Source of the DNA: Ruegeria conchae
Lineage (GTDB): Bacteria > Pseudomonadota > Alphaproteobacteria > Rhodobacterales > Rhodobacteraceae
Assembly (NCBI RefSeq): GCF_000192475.1
Contig: NZ_AEYW01000006.1
Coordinates: forward strand, 744,001 to 808,000
Reading direction: 5' to 3'
DNA length: 64,000 nt
A program made the position numbers and the translations under genes. Numbering within the stretch: the first letter of the stretch is position 1; the number at the start of each line of letters is the position of its first letter. The notes under the pieces were generated by a model. The model had not been told where the DNA came from. It worked only from the letters and a program-made list of their open reading frames with translations, and ran no database searches. This document shows positions 28,937 through 39,166 of this stretch, in pieces.

Positions 28937-30067
28937 ATGACCACAGCCGCCATCATCGTCGCCGCCGGGCGCGGCCAGCGCGCCGGAGGCGGAGTGCCTA
29001 AACAGTGGCGCGCTTTGGGTGGGCAGCGCGTGGCAGATTGGACCATTGATCGCTTCAAAGGGCTCGTCGATCATATCGTTCTTGTTCTGGCGGAAGACGA
29101 TACATCTGCCTGGGAAGAATTCTCTGCAACAGACCTGATTCTTGCACCAGGTGGCAGCGACCGGGCCGGATCTGTGCATAGCGGCTTGCAGGCGTTGGAA
29201 GCACACAGCGTCGAAAAGGTCTTGATCCACGATGTCGCTCGTCCCTGTGTCAGCGCGAGGGTAATCCGGGATGTGCTGGCTGCGCTCGATGCACATCCTG
29301 CAGCGGCTCCGGGTTTGGCCGTCACTGACGCACTCTGGACCGCAGATGGATCGGTGGTGACAGGAACACAGGATCGGTCTGCTCTTTACGCCGCGCAGAC
29401 GCCGCAGGGGTTTCACTATGGCGCGATCACAGCCGCCCACGCCTACCATCCCGGAGGCGCGGCAGATGACGTCGAAGTTGCACGTGCTGCCGGGATTGAT
29501 GTGACGATCATTCCAGGCGACGCGGATAACCTGAAAATAACCCGGCCCGAAGATTTCGAACGGGCGGAACGCATAATGGGTATGAACATGGATGTAAGGC
29601 TGGGCAACGGCTACGACGTGCACCGATTTGGAGGCGGAGATCACGTGATCCTGTGCGGTGTGAAAGTGCCGCACACACGCGGACTTCAAGGTCACTCGGA
29701 CGCCGATGTGGGAATGCATGCGGTGACCGACGCGATCTATGGTGCACTGGCGAAAGGCGATATCGGGCAACACTTCCCACCCTCCGACCCGCAGTGGAAG
29801 GGTGCGGCCAGTGAGATTTTCCTGCGCCACGCCGTCGAGCTTGCCGGGCAGATGGGTTATGCGATCTCGAATGTCGATTGCACGCTGGTCTGCGAATATC
29901 CCAAGATCGGCCCTCATGCCGACGCGATGCGTGCCGAGATGGCGCAGATCATGGGCCTGCGGACCGACCAGGTCTCGATCAAGGCCACCACATCCGAGCG
30001 GCTGGGCTTTACCGGTCGCAGCGAGGGGATTGCGTCGCTTGCGACTGCCTGTCTGGTGAAGTCATGA
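28937..30067 (+). CDS. ispDF: Bifunctional IspD-IspF isoprenoid enzyme
   Basis: A 376-residue fusion of two MEP-pathway enzymes. IspD (residues ~1-215) has the nucleotidyltransferase signature [18 protein letters not shown] and IHDVARPC; it makes CDP-methylerythritol. IspF (from [14 protein letters not shown] onward, ~218-376) has the metal-binding DVH and [14 protein letters not shown], and a terminal [11 protein letters not shown]; it forms the cyclic diphosphate. The fusion is standard in alphaproteobacteria. ATG 28937 is supported by AGGAGAA; the in-frame ATG at 28913 has no ribosome site. The stop overlaps the pgpA start (ATGA). Confidence 0.96.
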   Translation: MTTAAIIVAAGRGQRAGGGVPKQWRALGGQRVADWTIDRFKGLVDHIVLVLAEDDTSAWEEFSATDLILAPGGSDRAGSVHSGLQALEAHSVEKVLIHDVARPCVSARVIRDVLAALDAHPAAAPGLAVTDALWTADGSVVTGTQDRSALYAAQTPQGFHYGAITAAHAYHPGGAADDVEVARAAGIDVTIIPGDADNLKITRPEDFERAERIMGMNMDVRLGNGYDVHRFGGGDHVILCGVKVPHTRGLQGHSDADVGMHAVTDAIYGALAKGDIGQHFPPSDPQWKGAASEIFLRHAVELAGQMGYAISNVDCTLVCEYPKIGPHADAMRAEMAQIMGLRTDQVSIKATTSERLGFTGRSEGIASLATACLVKS

Positions 30068-30561
30068 TCGCGGCGCGCTTGATCGGAACCGTCGGCGGCG
30101 TCGGCTATCTGCGCCCTGCCCCCGGAACCTGGGGATCACTGGCCGCATTGCCACTGGCATGGGTTCTGCACACACTGGGCGGCTTTCCCCTACTGGTCAT
30201 CGCGACGTTGGCAGCATTCTTCGGCGGCCTCTGGGCTACGCGTGTGATGACGGCAGGACAGGATGATCACGACCCGTCCGAGATCGTCATTGATGAAGTC
30301 GCAGGTCAGTTCATCGCAATCTGGGCGATCTCCTACCCGTCATGGGCCCATGGGATCGATATCACGGCGCTCTGGCCTGGCTGGGTCGCAGGCTTCCTGC
30401 TGTTCCGACTGTTCGACATCACCAAACCCGGCCCTATCGGTTGGGCCGACCGGCGCGGTGATCCGATGGGTGTCATGCTGGACGACGTGATCGCGGGCAT
30501 CTTTGCAGCCGTCGGCGTCGTGATCCTTGCTGGCATCGCGCATGGGGTGATGGGCCTATGA
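30064..30561 (+). CDS. pgpA: Phosphatidylglycerophosphatase A
   Basis: A 165-residue membrane phosphatase of the PgpA family, which makes phosphatidylglycerol from its phosphate. Visible family signatures are [11 protein letters not shown] near the N-terminus, [13 protein letters not shown] in the centre (the acidic putative metal site) and [15 protein letters not shown]. Three to four hydrophobic segments fit. It begins inside the ispDF stop and ends inside the pncC start (ATGA in both cases), giving a coupled three-gene operon. Confidence 0.93.
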   Translation: MIAARLIGTVGGVGYLRPAPGTWGSLAALPLAWVLHTLGGFPLLVIATLAAFFGGLWATRVMTAGQDDHDPSEIVIDEVAGQFIAIWAISYPSWAHGIDITALWPGWVAGFLLFRLFDITKPGPIGWADRRGDPMGVMLDDVIAGIFAAVGVVILAGIAHGVMGL

Positions 30562-31025
30562 CCGTGATCGACCTGTTGAACCGCGCCAAGGCGCAGGGTG
30601 TGATGATCGCAACGGCCGAAAGCTGCACCGGCGGCATGGTCGCCGCCGCACTGACTGACATCCCAGGCAGCTCAGACGTGGTCGAGCGCGGCTTTGTCAC
30701 CTACACCAACACCGCCAAACAAGAAATGCTTGGCGTACACGTCGACACGCTTGAAGCCCATGGTGCCGTCTCGGAAGAGGTTGCACAGGAAATGGCCGAA
30801 GGTGCGCTGCACAACTCACAGGCGCAACTGGCAGTCTCGATCACCGGCATTGCGGGCCCCGGCGGGTCCGAGCACAAACCCGAAGGCCGTGTTTGCTTTG
30901 GTTTGGCAGCAGATGGCCAACCGACCCGCACCGAGACTGTTGAATTCGGTGCTCTGGGGCGTGAAAACGTGCGCAAAGCCGCTCGCGATCATGCATTACT
31001 TATGCTGCTGAGCAGCGTTTCGTAG
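30558..31025 (+). CDS. pncC: Nicotinamide-nucleotide amidohydrolase PncC (CinA C-terminal domain)
   Basis: A 155-residue stand-alone CinA C-terminal domain. The conserved segments are ATAESCTGGMVAAALTDIPGSS, SEEVAQEMAEGA and SITGIAGPGGSEHKPEGRV. This domain deamidates nicotinamide mononucleotide to nicotinate mononucleotide in NAD salvage. There is no N-terminal COG1058 domain. The gene is coupled to pgpA and followed by a strong terminator. Confidence 0.93.
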   Translation: MTVIDLLNRAKAQGVMIATAESCTGGMVAAALTDIPGSSDVVERGFVTYTNTAKQEMLGVHVDTLEAHGAVSEEVAQEMAEGALHNSQAQLAVSITGIAGPGGSEHKPEGRVCFGLAADGQPTRTETVEFGALGRENVRKAARDHALLMLLSSVS

Positions 31026-31080
31026 TCTGCCCAAATTTAGGGCAAATACGCCCGATAGGCGCAAAATTGATCACCAGTTG

Positions 31081-31112
31081 AAAAAAAGCCGCCTAAACGG
31101 GCGGCTTTTTGT
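31081..31112 (+). terminator. Rho-independent terminator after ispDF-pgpA-pncC
   Basis: A GC-rich hairpin with an 11-bp stem, AAAAAGCCGCC (31083-31093) paired with GGCGGCTTTTT (31100-31110), with a 6-nt loop, A-run upstream and T-run downstream. It lies 57 bp after the pncC stop and before the amt 5' region. The A/T-flanked stem could also stop transcription on the opposite strand. Confidence 0.9.
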
Positions 31113-31233
31113 ATTGCTGCCTCTTTTTTCCCCACCTCAGCTCGGCTTCAACCCGCTCCACACCACTCACGCGGTGTCGGAGGTAGATGTGGTTTGTCTA
31201 TCCGACGCCCCAATAGGGAAAGGAGAGCGGCCC

Positions 31234-32415
31234 ATGAACGGAGCCGATACAGCGTGGATCATTGTGGCAACAGCACTGGTCCTGTTCATGACATTGCCGG
31301 GTCTTGCCCTGTTCTATGGTGGGCTTGTACGTGCCCGAAATGTACTCAGCGTTTTCATGCACTGCTTCTCGATTGCTTGTTTGATGAGCATTCTTTGGCT
31401 AGTCGCAGGGTATTCGATCGCCTTTGGACCGGGTGAAAGCGGCCTCTGGGGCGGTCTTGGCAAAGCCTTCCTGAACGGAGTGGACGCCGATAGCCTTGCG
31501 GGAACCTTACCCGAGATCCTGTTCTTTGCCTTCCAGATGACCTTTGCCATCATCACCCCTGCCCTGATCATCGGCGCATATGTGGAGCGTGTTGGCTTTG
31601 GCTTTGTTCTCACCTTTTCGGCGCTGTGGATGTTGCTGTGCTATGCGCCCGTTGTCCATTGGATCTGGGGCGGCGGCATGCTGGCGGATGGAGGCATTCT
31701 TGGCGAGATCGGCGTGCGCGACTTTGCGGGTGGCATTGTCGTCCATGAAACTGCCGGCCTGGCCGCGCTGATCATCGCAGTTATCCTCGGACCGCGACGC
31801 AATCGCACGACACCTCCACATAACCCCGGCTATGTCATGGTGGGTGCTGCAATGCTGTGGGTCGGTTGGTTCGGTTTCAATGGCGGCTCACAACTGGCTG
31901 CCGACGGCGGCGCGGCGATGGCCATGACTGTCACCCATCTGTCTGCCGCAACAGCGTCGCTGACATGGGCGTTGTGGGAACGCATCCGTTTTGGCAAAGC
32001 CTCGATGGTCGGCCTTGTAACTGGCACCATTGCTGGTCTGGCGTCGATCACCCCGGCCTCGGGTTTTGTGGGTCCGGTTCAGGCTCTGATCATAGGAGCA
32101 GTCGCAGGTATCCTGTGTCAGGAGGCCGTCAATGTGATCCGTAACAAGCTGAACATCGACGACACGCTGGACGTTTTCGCCGTTCACGGTGTCGGGGGTA
32201 TCTTTGGTACTCTGATGATTGCGCTTTTCGGTCTGGGAACTTGGACTGCGCAACTGGGCGGCTTGGTCATCGTAGGTGCCTTTACGGCAGTTGTCACGAT
32301 TGTGTTGGTCAAGGTGGTTGCACTCATCACCCCGCTTCGCGTAGACGCCGAGACTGAAACAAACGGGCTCGACCTCTCGGTACATGGGGAACGCGCCTAC
32401 GATATGAGCAGCTAA
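31234..32415 (+). CDS. amt: Ammonium transporter (Amt family)
   Basis: A 393-residue Amt/MEP/Rh channel with eleven expected helices and no cleaved signal peptide. The twin pore histidines are in [11 protein letters not shown] and [25 protein letters not shown] is the family N-terminal signature and GPRRNR a cytoplasmic loop. ATG 31234 follows AAAGGAGAG; an apparent in-frame extension to 31078 runs through the terminator hairpin and is not coding. No glnK is next to it, unlike many amtB loci, so PII control would act in trans. Confidence 0.93.
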   Translation: MNGADTAWIIVATALVLFMTLPGLALFYGGLVRARNVLSVFMHCFSIACLMSILWLVAGYSIAFGPGESGLWGGLGKAFLNGVDADSLAGTLPEILFFAFQMTFAIITPALIIGAYVERVGFGFVLTFSALWMLLCYAPVVHWIWGGGMLADGGILGEIGVRDFAGGIVVHETAGLAALIIAVILGPRRNRTTPPHNPGYVMVGAAMLWVGWFGFNGGSQLAADGGAAMAMTVTHLSAATASLTWALWERIRFGKASMVGLVTGTIAGLASITPASGFVGPVQALIIGAVAGILCQEAVNVIRNKLNIDDTLDVFAVHGVGGIFGTLMIALFGLGTWTAQLGGLVIVGAFTAVVTIVLVKVVALITPLRVDAETETNGLDLSVHGERAYDMSS

Positions 32416-32447
32416 GCCCACCTTGGCGCTCTGCCGCCCGTAAGGGC

Positions 32448-32476
32448 AAAGCGGACCTCTTGGGGGTCCGCTTTTC
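32448..32476 (+). terminator. Rho-independent terminator after amt
   Basis: A perfect 10-bp stem, AAAGCGGACC (32448-32457) with GGTCCGCTTT (32465-32474), a 7-nt loop and a T-rich tail (TTTTCTTTT). It lies 33 bp after the amt stop and precedes the pyrE start by 80 bp. Confidence 0.9.
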
Positions 32477-32555
32477 TTTTGGTCAGCCCCCTCGACTCTG
32501 GGCCAGAGGTCGGGCTATCAGCCAGCGACACCCTTCCAGCCCAGAGGTTTGCGCC

Positions 32556-33233
32556 ATGATCCCCAGTTCTTTCCCCGACAGCACCGAAATCGCCCGCCTG
32601 ACTGCGCGGATGCTGCTGGAGATCAAGGCGGTTCATTTCAACTCGCGCGAGCCCTTCACGCTGGCATCCGGCCTGCCCAGCCCGACCTATATCGACTGCC
32701 GCAAGCTAATCTCCTACCCGCGCATCCGCTCAACCCTGATGGACTTCCTGACTGTCACAGTGATGCGCGACGCAGGGTTCGAGGCATTCGACAACATTGC
32801 AGGCGGTGAAACTGCGGGTATCCCGTTTGCCGCCATGGTTGCGGAACGCATGGCGCTACCGATGACCTATGTGCGCAAGAAACCCAAAGGCTATGGCCGC
32901 AATGCCCGTATCGAGGGCGCGATGACCGAGGGCGAACGTGTGCTGCTGGTTGAGGATTTGACCACCGATGGCGGCTCGAAACTGTCCTTTGTCGATGCGA
33001 TCCGTGAGACGGGTGCGACCTGCGGCCATACAGCAGTAATCTTCTACTATGGCATTTTCCCTGAAACCGAGAAGACACTGGGCGATCATGGCGTAAAGCT
33101 GCACAGCCTTTGCACCTGGTGGGATGTGCTGGCAGAGGCTAAGGTGCAGAAAGCGTTCGACAATGAGACGCTGGACGGGGTCGAGGCCTTCCTCAACGAC
33201 CCACGTGTATGGCAGGAAACCCACAAAAGCTAA
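32556..33233 (+). CDS. pyrE: Orotate phosphoribosyltransferase
   Basis: A 225-residue type I phosphoribosyltransferase that joins orotate and PRPP to give orotidine monophosphate. The PRPP loop is [38 protein letters not shown] and [13 protein letters not shown] are diagnostic of PyrE. It is close to the family's usual ~215-230 residues. ATG 32556 gives the expected N-terminus; the upstream in-frame codons fall within the amt terminator. Confidence 0.95.
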   Translation: MIPSSFPDSTEIARLTARMLLEIKAVHFNSREPFTLASGLPSPTYIDCRKLISYPRIRSTLMDFLTVTVMRDAGFEAFDNIAGGETAGIPFAAMVAERMALPMTYVRKKPKGYGRNARIEGAMTEGERVLLVEDLTTDGGSKLSFVDAIRETGATCGHTAVIFYYGIFPETEKTLGDHGVKLHSLCTWWDVLAEAKVQKAFDNETLDGVEAFLNDPRVWQETHKS

Positions 33234-33266
33234 CGCAACGGCATCTGTGTGCGCCTTGGAAACAAT

Positions 33267-33295
33267 GATCGCACAATGCGATCCAATCGCACAAT
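33267..33295. promoter_or_regulatory. 17-bp palindrome plus repeated decamer upstream of dnaB
   Basis: GATCGCA (33267-33273), a 3-bp spacer CAA, and TGCGATC (33277-33283) form a perfect inverted repeat. The decamer ATCGCACAAT occurs at 33268-33277 and again at 33286-33295, one and a half to two helical turns apart. It lies 138-166 bp before the dnaB start. A TTGACG hexamer (33299-33304) follows directly and could be a -35 box, making this an operator candidate. No bound regulator is known to me. Confidence 0.45.
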
Positions 33296-33432
33296 ATGTT
33301 GACGAACAACCTCATCATCCTTCAATATGATGGGGTCTGGAGATATGCACAGCCTATCCCCAAAAACATACAATTTGCCCCGACTCACGGGGCTCGGCTA
33401 TGGAACATGCCCAAGGGGCATAGAGAGCAGCA

Positions 33433-34923
33433 ATGAACGAGATCAGCAGTATCGAGCAGGCAGCCGCACAGATTCAGAATCCGGAAACAATGCCGCACTC
33501 CATCGAGGCCGAGCAGCAGCTTCTGGGTGCGATTCTGACGAACAACGATCTGTATGATCGCGTCGCATCGATTATTGGGGCTGAGCATTTCTTTGATCCG
33601 GTTCATGCGCGCATTTATGAGGTCGCCTCGACACGCATCGCCAAGAACGCGTTAGCCTCACCCGTGACGCTAAAATCTTTCATGGCGGAAGATGAGGGTC
33701 TGAAAGAACTGGGTGGTCCGGCCTATCTGGTGAAACTGGCTGGCGCTTCAATCAGTGCCTTTGCGGTGCATGACTACGCCCAGATGATCTATGACCTTGC
33801 CATCCGACGCGAATTAATCCGCCTGGGCCGGGACATTTCGGACAAGGCAGCGCGGGTCGATGTGGCCAGTGAACCCAAGGAACAAATCGTCGAGGCCGAA
33901 CAACAGCTCTATCAGTTATCCGAGCAGGGCCAGACCGAACAAGGATTTCAATCCTTCCTTAAGGCGGTCACAGAAGCCGTCAACGTCACCAACGAGGCGT
34001 ACCAGCGCGGTGGCGGTATGGCGGGGATTTCCACCGGTCTGGCCGATCTCGACAAGCAATTGGGCGGGTTGCACCCATCCGACCTGATTATTTTGGCCGG
34101 GCGTCCGTCGATGGGTAAAACCTCATTGGCGACCAACGTCGCGTTCAACGTGGCCAAGGCTTACAAGCGCGGGCAGAAACCCGATGGCAGCGAAGGCGCA
34201 GTTGACGGCGGTGTCGTCGGGTTCTTCTCGTTGGAGATGAGCGCCGAGCAACTCGCGGGACGTGTACTGGCCGAAGCCTCAGAGATTTCTTCGCACAAGA
34301 TCCGCCAAGGCGACATGACAGAATCCGAGTTCCGTCGCTTTGTGGATGCGGCCAAGGAACTAGAAGCCTGCCCGCTGTTCATTGACGACACCCCCGCCCT
34401 CCCGATCTCTCAGCTTGCAGCACGTGCGCGGAGGTTAAAGCGTACGCATGGGCTGGATTTGCTGGTCATCGACTATTTGCAGCTTTGCCGAGGCATGTCT
34501 GATAACCGGGTCAACGAGATTGCCGAGATTTCGATGGGCATGAAAGCCATCGCCAAGGAACTGAACATCCCGGTCATTGCCCTGTCACAGCTCAGCCGTC
34601 AGGTGGAAAACCGAGACGACAAGCGCCCACAACTGTCAGACCTTCGGGAATCGGGATCGATCGAACAGGACGCTGACGTGGTCATGTTTGTATTCCGCGA
34701 GGAATACTACAAAGAACGCGAAAAGCCCGGCGATCACGAGTTGGAAAAGATGGAAGAGTGGAAGCAGGCCATGGAACGCCTGCATGGCAAGGCCGAAGTC
34801 ATCGTCGGCAAGCAACGCCACGGCCCCATCGGCACGGTAGAGCTTTCGTTTGAAGCCCAGTTCACCCGCTTCGGAAATCTGATAAAACCTTGGCAGCAGG
34901 AAGGTCAGATCGATGGATATTGA
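33433..34923 (+). CDS. dnaB: Replicative DNA helicase DnaB
   Basis: A 496-residue DnaB without intein. The N-terminal primase-binding domain (PHSIEAEQQLLGAILTNN) covers ~15-120; the RecA-like C-terminal domain has Walker A GRPSMGKTS (Lys 229), Walker B LLVIDYLQL, and the DnaB motif SQLSRQVENRDDKRPQLSDL. It unwinds DNA at the fork as a hexamer. It is monocistronic, with 199 bp before it containing the palindrome described separately. Confidence 0.97.
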   Translation: MNEISSIEQAAAQIQNPETMPHSIEAEQQLLGAILTNNDLYDRVASIIGAEHFFDPVHARIYEVASTRIAKNALASPVTLKSFMAEDEGLKELGGPAYLVKLAGASISAFAVHDYAQMIYDLAIRRELIRLGRDISDKAARVDVASEPKEQIVEAEQQLYQLSEQGQTEQGFQSFLKAVTEAVNVTNEAYQRGGGMAGISTGLADLDKQLGGLHPSDLIILAGRPSMGKTSLATNVAFNVAKAYKRGQKPDGSEGAVDGGVVGFFSLEMSAEQLAGRVLAEASEISSHKIRQGDMTESEFRRFVDAAKELEACPLFIDDTPALPISQLAARARRLKRTHGLDLLVIDYLQLCRGMSDNRVNEIAEISMGMKAIAKELNIPVIALSQLSRQVENRDDKRPQLSDLRESGSIEQDADVVMFVFREEYYKEREKPGDHELEKMEEWKQAMERLHGKAEVIVGKQRHGPIGTVELSFEAQFTRFGNLIKPWQQEGQIDGY

Positions 34924-35089
34924 CGTTTACCAAATCTCAATGAACTAATCCTGCCATGCGGTATTCTCTTCAACCTTTGCCACGTCGCGTCATACTCGCA
35001 CGCCACTACGGACATCGGCGCAAACGCTTTGCGGGATAGATCGGGGGCACGCTTCGCCCCTGAAACCGTCCCAACAAAGCGAGAGAGAA

Positions 35090-36028
35090 ATGACAGAATT
35101 CACAGAAGTCCCGGTCGTGCGACTGGGTAAACGATCTGACGAGGAAATCGCCGACGATTTCCGCGTTGCCTACGGAACAACCGGCTTTGGATATATTGTT
35201 GATCACGGTATCGACCAATCCCTGATTCAAGCTGTTTTCGAAGCCTCCTGGCAATTTCACGCATTGCCATTGGCCGAAAAACAAGCAATCGCGGTCGATA
35301 CAACCCATCGCGGCTATATTGCCATCAATACGTCGACTGATGTGAACTCCTCCCTCGCTGATGTCACCAAACCAAATCAATCCGCCAGTTTCATGATGAT
35401 GCGCGAGGACGCATCCGTTGACCCGAATATCTATCTCTCTGGCCCCAATCGCTGGCCAGAATTGCCGCAGTTCCGTGAAACACTTGAGACCTATTTCGAG
35501 GTCATGTCCGGATTGGGCCGCCGACTGATGAGGATTGCACTTTTGGCGTGCGGGGCCACTGATTTCTCGATCCTATCGGCCTTTGACGAGCCTACTATCT
35601 GGTTGCGCCTTCTGCACTATCCACCGCAGCCCAAGGCCAGTCCGGACGACCTGTTCGGTTCTGCGCCGCATACGGATTTCGGATGTCTGACCTTGCTGGC
35701 CCAGGATCAGGTCGGCGGATTGCAGGTTCAGACACCAGCGGGAAACTGGGTCGATGTTCCGACAAAGCCGGATGCGTTTGTGGTGAATGTGGGCGACATG
35801 TTGCACCGCATGAGCAACGGTCAACTCATGTCAACACCTCACCGCGTTATCAATCGCTCAGGACGTGAACGATACAGCGTTCCCTTCTTCTTTGATCCGC
35901 ATGTGAATACAATCGTTCAACCTCTACCTGGCACTGGTCATCCCAGGTACAACCCCCTGATATTCGGAAATTTCCTGCGTTCTGAGCTAGAAGCAGCTTA
36001 TGAGGCGCACAAACCAGGCAAAAATTAG
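35090..36028 (+). CDS. 2-oxoglutarate-Fe(II) oxygenase, isopenicillin N synthase family
   Basis: A 312-residue oxygenase with the N-terminal DIOX_N region (VPVVRLGKRSDEEIADDF, then GYIVDHGI) and the double-stranded beta helix core. The iron ligands are H194 and D196 (HTDFGC) and H251 (STPHRVI), with the oxoglutarate-binding RYS about ten residues later. Bacterial members hydroxylate or desaturate small molecules; the substrate here is unknown. It stands alone between dnaB and alr with a GAGAG ribosome site. Confidence 0.85.
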   Translation: MTEFTEVPVVRLGKRSDEEIADDFRVAYGTTGFGYIVDHGIDQSLIQAVFEASWQFHALPLAEKQAIAVDTTHRGYIAINTSTDVNSSLADVTKPNQSASFMMMREDASVDPNIYLSGPNRWPELPQFRETLETYFEVMSGLGRRLMRIALLACGATDFSILSAFDEPTIWLRLLHYPPQPKASPDDLFGSAPHTDFGCLTLLAQDQVGGLQVQTPAGNWVDVPTKPDAFVVNVGDMLHRMSNGQLMSTPHRVINRSGRERYSVPFFFDPHVNTIVQPLPGTGHPRYNPLIFGNFLRSELEAAYEAHKPGKN

Positions 36029-36076
36029 ATCAATCCCCCCCTTGACGTCGGCCGCACAATGGCATGAACAGCTTTT

Positions 36077-37111
36077 ATGAGTACCGCACATCTTACGATT
36101 AATCTGCACGCACTGACACATAACTGGCGTGCGCTCGACGCAAAAACCAACGTCGAAACCGGGGCTGTCGTAAAGGCCGACGCCTACGGATTAGGTGCCG
36201 AACCCGTCGCTTGGGCTTTGGCCGAAGAAGGGGTGCGCAAATTTTTTGTCGCTGTCGCCGAAGAAGGTGCGGTCGTACGTGAGGCGGTCGGCCCCGGCCC
36301 ACTTGTCGCGGTCTTTTCAGGCCATATGGAGGGCGATGCTGATCTGTTGCGCAATCATGCTCTGACACCTCTGATCAACTCCCCCGAACAGTTCAAACGC
36401 CATCGCAAGGCCTTGCCCGATCACCGCTTCGGCATTCAACTTGACAGTGGAATGAACCGTCTGGGGCTTGAACCTGCTGATTGGGCAGAACTGCGCCATG
36501 AGGCCCTAGCGCAGAATCCGCTAGTGGTTATGTCTCATCTGGCTTGCGGGGATGAACCGGAACATCCGATGAATCGGCAGCAGTTGCGGACTTTCAAACA
36601 AATGACTGATGGTGTGGATGCACCGCGTTCGCTTGCAGCCACCGGTGGCACATTGATGGGACCCGAATTTCACTTTGATTTCTGTCGTCCGGGGATCGGC
36701 CTGTATGGCGGGCTGCCCTTTGCCGGGGCCAAACCGGTTGTGACCGTCGATCTGCCCATCATTCAGGTGCGCGATGTCTCCGTCGGCGAAACCGTAGGCT
36801 ACGGAAACAGTTGGACCGCGCGCCGCCCGTCCAAGATCGCAACCGTGGCAGCAGGTTATGCCGATGGGCTACATCGTGCCATTGGCGGCGGCATTGACGC
36901 ATTCGCTGGTGATCAGCCCTGCCCGGTGGTAGGACGTATCTCGATGGACTTGATCACCGTGGATGTTACCGACTTGCCATACACTCCTGAACGCCTGCGT
37001 ATCCTGAACGGGCACCAAACCGTCGATGATCTGGCCGAAGCCGCCGGAACCATCGGTTATGAGATACTTACCTCACTCGGCAGCCGCTATTCCCGAGGCT
37101 ACGTGGAATGA
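36077..37111 (+). CDS. alr: Alanine racemase
   Basis: A 344-residue fold-type III PLP enzyme interconverting L- and D-alanine for peptidoglycan. K33 in [11 protein letters not shown] is the PLP lysine, and the second catalytic base is the Tyr in [19 protein letters not shown] and [12 protein letters not shown] are further signatures. It overlaps the MlaE-type permease gene by 4 bp (ATGA), linking cell-wall and lipid-transport genes in one transcript. Confidence 0.95.
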   Translation: MSTAHLTINLHALTHNWRALDAKTNVETGAVVKADAYGLGAEPVAWALAEEGVRKFFVAVAEEGAVVREAVGPGPLVAVFSGHMEGDADLLRNHALTPLINSPEQFKRHRKALPDHRFGIQLDSGMNRLGLEPADWAELRHEALAQNPLVVMSHLACGDEPEHPMNRQQLRTFKQMTDGVDAPRSLAATGGTLMGPEFHFDFCRPGIGLYGGLPFAGAKPVVTVDLPIIQVRDVSVGETVGYGNSWTARRPSKIATVAAGYADGLHRAIGGGIDAFAGDQPCPVVGRISMDLITVDVTDLPYTPERLRILNGHQTVDDLAEAAGTIGYEILTSLGSRYSRGYVE

Positions 37112-37890
37112 GCCCCATCTCATTGCTGGGTGAGCTGGGACGCGCCATACTGAACATGCTGGCGGCGTTTGGCCGCGTCGCGCTATTCGCACTCGACGCG
37201 GTTTCACATATTTTCCGACCTCCGTTTTATCCACGCGAGTTCGGCATTGCCCTGCTGAATATCGGCTGGCTGTCCCTACCCGTGGTCGGCCTGACCGCCA
37301 TCTTCACCGGCGGCGCACTGGCGCTGCAGATCTACGCCGGTGGCGCGCGTTTCAATGCCGAGGCCGTGGTGCCCCAGATCGTCGCCATTGGCATGGTGCG
37401 AGAGCTTGGACCGGTGCTGGTCGGCCTGATGATCGCCGCCCGCGTGACGTCTTCGATCGCCGCCGAGATTGCGACGATGAAAGTGACCGAGCAGATTGAT
37501 GCATTGGTCACGCTCTCCACCCACCCGATGAAATACCTCACCGCCCCGCGTGTTCTGGCCGCACTGATCACCGTGCCAGCGTTGGTTGCGGTCGGAGATA
37601 TCATCGGCATCGCAGGCGGCTACACCGTGGCCACGCAAAATCTGGGCTTCAACCCGGCGGCCTACCTGAAAAACACCGTCGATTTCCTTGAAGCGCGGGA
37701 TATTGTTTCGTCACTGGTCAAAGGTGCCGCCTTCGGCGTGATCGCCGCCATCATGGGCTGCTACTACGGCATGTCCTCGGGCCGTGGCGCACAGGGCGTG
37801 GGCCGCGCCACCAAAGGATCGGTCGAGGCCGCCGCCGTCCTGATCCTCGCCGCCAATTTCGTACTCACAGGGGTGTTCTTCTCGCTATGA
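37108..37890 (+). CDS. MlaE-family ABC transporter permease (phospholipid transport)
   Basis: A 260-residue permease of the MlaE/YrbE family with about five hydrophobic helices. The conserved core reads [20 protein letters not shown] and [19 protein letters not shown], the coupling-helix region that meets the ATPase. In the Mla system it moves phospholipids between inner and outer membrane. It is coupled at both ends: ATGA with alr before and ATGA with the ATPase gene after. Confidence 0.9.
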   Translation: MSPISLLGELGRAILNMLAAFGRVALFALDAVSHIFRPPFYPREFGIALLNIGWLSLPVVGLTAIFTGGALALQIYAGGARFNAEAVVPQIVAIGMVRELGPVLVGLMIAARVTSSIAAEIATMKVTEQIDALVTLSTHPMKYLTAPRVLAALITVPALVAVGDIIGIAGGYTVATQNLGFNPAAYLKNTVDFLEARDIVSSLVKGAAFGVIAAIMGCYYGMSSGRGAQGVGRATKGSVEAAAVLILAANFVLTGVFFSL

Positions 37891-38633
37891 TCCGGATGGA
37901 GAACGTACATAAGGCCTTTGACGACAATCACGTCTTGCAAGGCATGAACCTTGATATTCCCCAGGGCACCTCGATGGTCATCATCGGCGGTTCGGGTACC
38001 GGCAAATCCGTGGCGTTGAAATGCATCCTCGGCCTGATCAAGCCCGACAGCGGCATGATCTATGTCGACGGCAAGGACGCCCAGAAAGGCGACCGCGACG
38101 CGTTTCTGGCGCGTTTCGGGATGCTGTTTCAGGGTGCAGCGTTGTTTGACTCCCTGCCCGTCTGGCAAAACGTCGCTTTCCGCCTTCTGCGCGGCTCATT
38201 GAAACGCCCTGCGGACGAGGCGCGCGAGATCGCGATCGAGAAACTGCGCCGCGTCGGCCTGAAAGCCAACGTCGCCGACCGGCTGCCTGCCGAGCTGTCG
38301 GGCGGCATGCAAAAACGCGTCGGTCTTGCCCGCGCCATCGCCGCCGAACCCGAGATTATTTTCTTCGACGAGCCCACCACCGGGTTGGATCCGATCATGT
38401 CCGGCGTCATCAACGACCTGATCCGCGAAATCGTCACCGAGATGGGCGCCACCGCGATGACCATCACCCACGACATGAGCTCGGTTCGCGCGATTGCCGA
38501 CAACGTCGCCATGCTGCACGGAGGCGTGATCCAATGGACCGGACCGGTCGGCCAGATGGACGCTTCGGGTGATCCCTATGTGGAGCAGTTTATCAGCGGG
38601 AGCGCTGAGGGGCCGATTGAGGCGGTTCGATGA
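37887..38633 (+). CDS. MlaF-type ABC transporter ATP-binding protein
   Basis: A 248-residue ATPase with Walker A GGSGTGKSV, Q-loop LFQGAALFDSLP, signature LSGGMQKRVGLAR, Walker B IIFFDEPTTGLDP and switch His in TITHDM. The PTTGLDPIMSGVINDLI extension is characteristic of MlaF. It pairs with the permease directly upstream. The periplasmic MCE-domain subunit (MlaD) normally follows, but the next genes are unrelated small membrane proteins. Confidence 0.92.
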   Translation: MIRMENVHKAFDDNHVLQGMNLDIPQGTSMVIIGGSGTGKSVALKCILGLIKPDSGMIYVDGKDAQKGDRDAFLARFGMLFQGAALFDSLPVWQNVAFRLLRGSLKRPADEAREIAIEKLRRVGLKANVADRLPAELSGGMQKRVGLARAIAAEPEIIFFDEPTTGLDPIMSGVINDLIREIVTEMGATAMTITHDMSSVRAIADNVAMLHGGVIQWTGPVGQMDASGDPYVEQFISGSAEGPIEAVR

Positions 38634-38679
38634 AGGCTTCACTGCACAGGGTATTGTGACGTCGAGGTAAGTTGCAAAG

Positions 38680-39078
38680 ATGCTTATCTTAATTGCAATA
38701 CTATTGTTTTTGCCAACTACAGCCGCATGGATCTCTGTCTCACTTGGTCACAAAATCAAAGAGACCACCGGTCATAAGGAAGTCGGTCAGATTTTGATCT
38801 GGGCACCCATTCTTTGCTGCGCTTGGATAACACTTTCAATAATTGTGCTCTTTAACATCTCTAGCTTCCCTGAAAGCGTTAAGTTGCCGATGTTAAAAGG
38901 AGAATGGCTGGAAGTTGTAGTGAATGCACCGGTCATCCTTAGCGCCGTTGCAACAATTGGTGCAGCTATATTCGCAATAACCAAACGGCTCTACTCCGTT
39001 CATGCAGCTATGACCGTTATTTTTTGTATTCCGGTTATACGGATGTTTTTTAGGTATTCTTCAGAGTTTTTTGGATGA
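38680..39078 (+). CDS. Hypothetical membrane protein (AT-rich)
   Basis: A 132-residue protein with about four hydrophobic segments (residues ~1-20, 38-60, 80-100, 108-125). I recognise no family. Its codons are clearly richer in A and T than the mla genes before and the gene after, a sign of different origin or relaxed selection. ATG 38680 has a GAGGTAAG-like site 8 bp upstream. It lies 46 bp after the MlaF-type gene, where an mlaD would be expected, but it has no MCE domain. Confidence 0.5.
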   Translation: MLILIAILLFLPTTAAWISVSLGHKIKETTGHKEVGQILIWAPILCCAWITLSIIVLFNISSFPESVKLPMLKGEWLEVVVNAPVILSAVATIGAAIFAITKRLYSVHAAMTVIFCIPVIRMFFRYSSEFFG

Positions 39079-39166
39079 TTCATTCTTCAGCTATCTTGTT
39101 TGCGTTTGTTGGGCAGCAAGCCGAAATTCCGCTTGGAATTCTGACATCTTTGACCAATCTAAGCAT

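Noticed and set aside
28862..29917. 351-codon minus-strand open frame
   Set aside because: Antisense to ispDF, whose IspD and IspF motifs are complete; composition is His/Cys/Arg rich as expected for a shadow frame.
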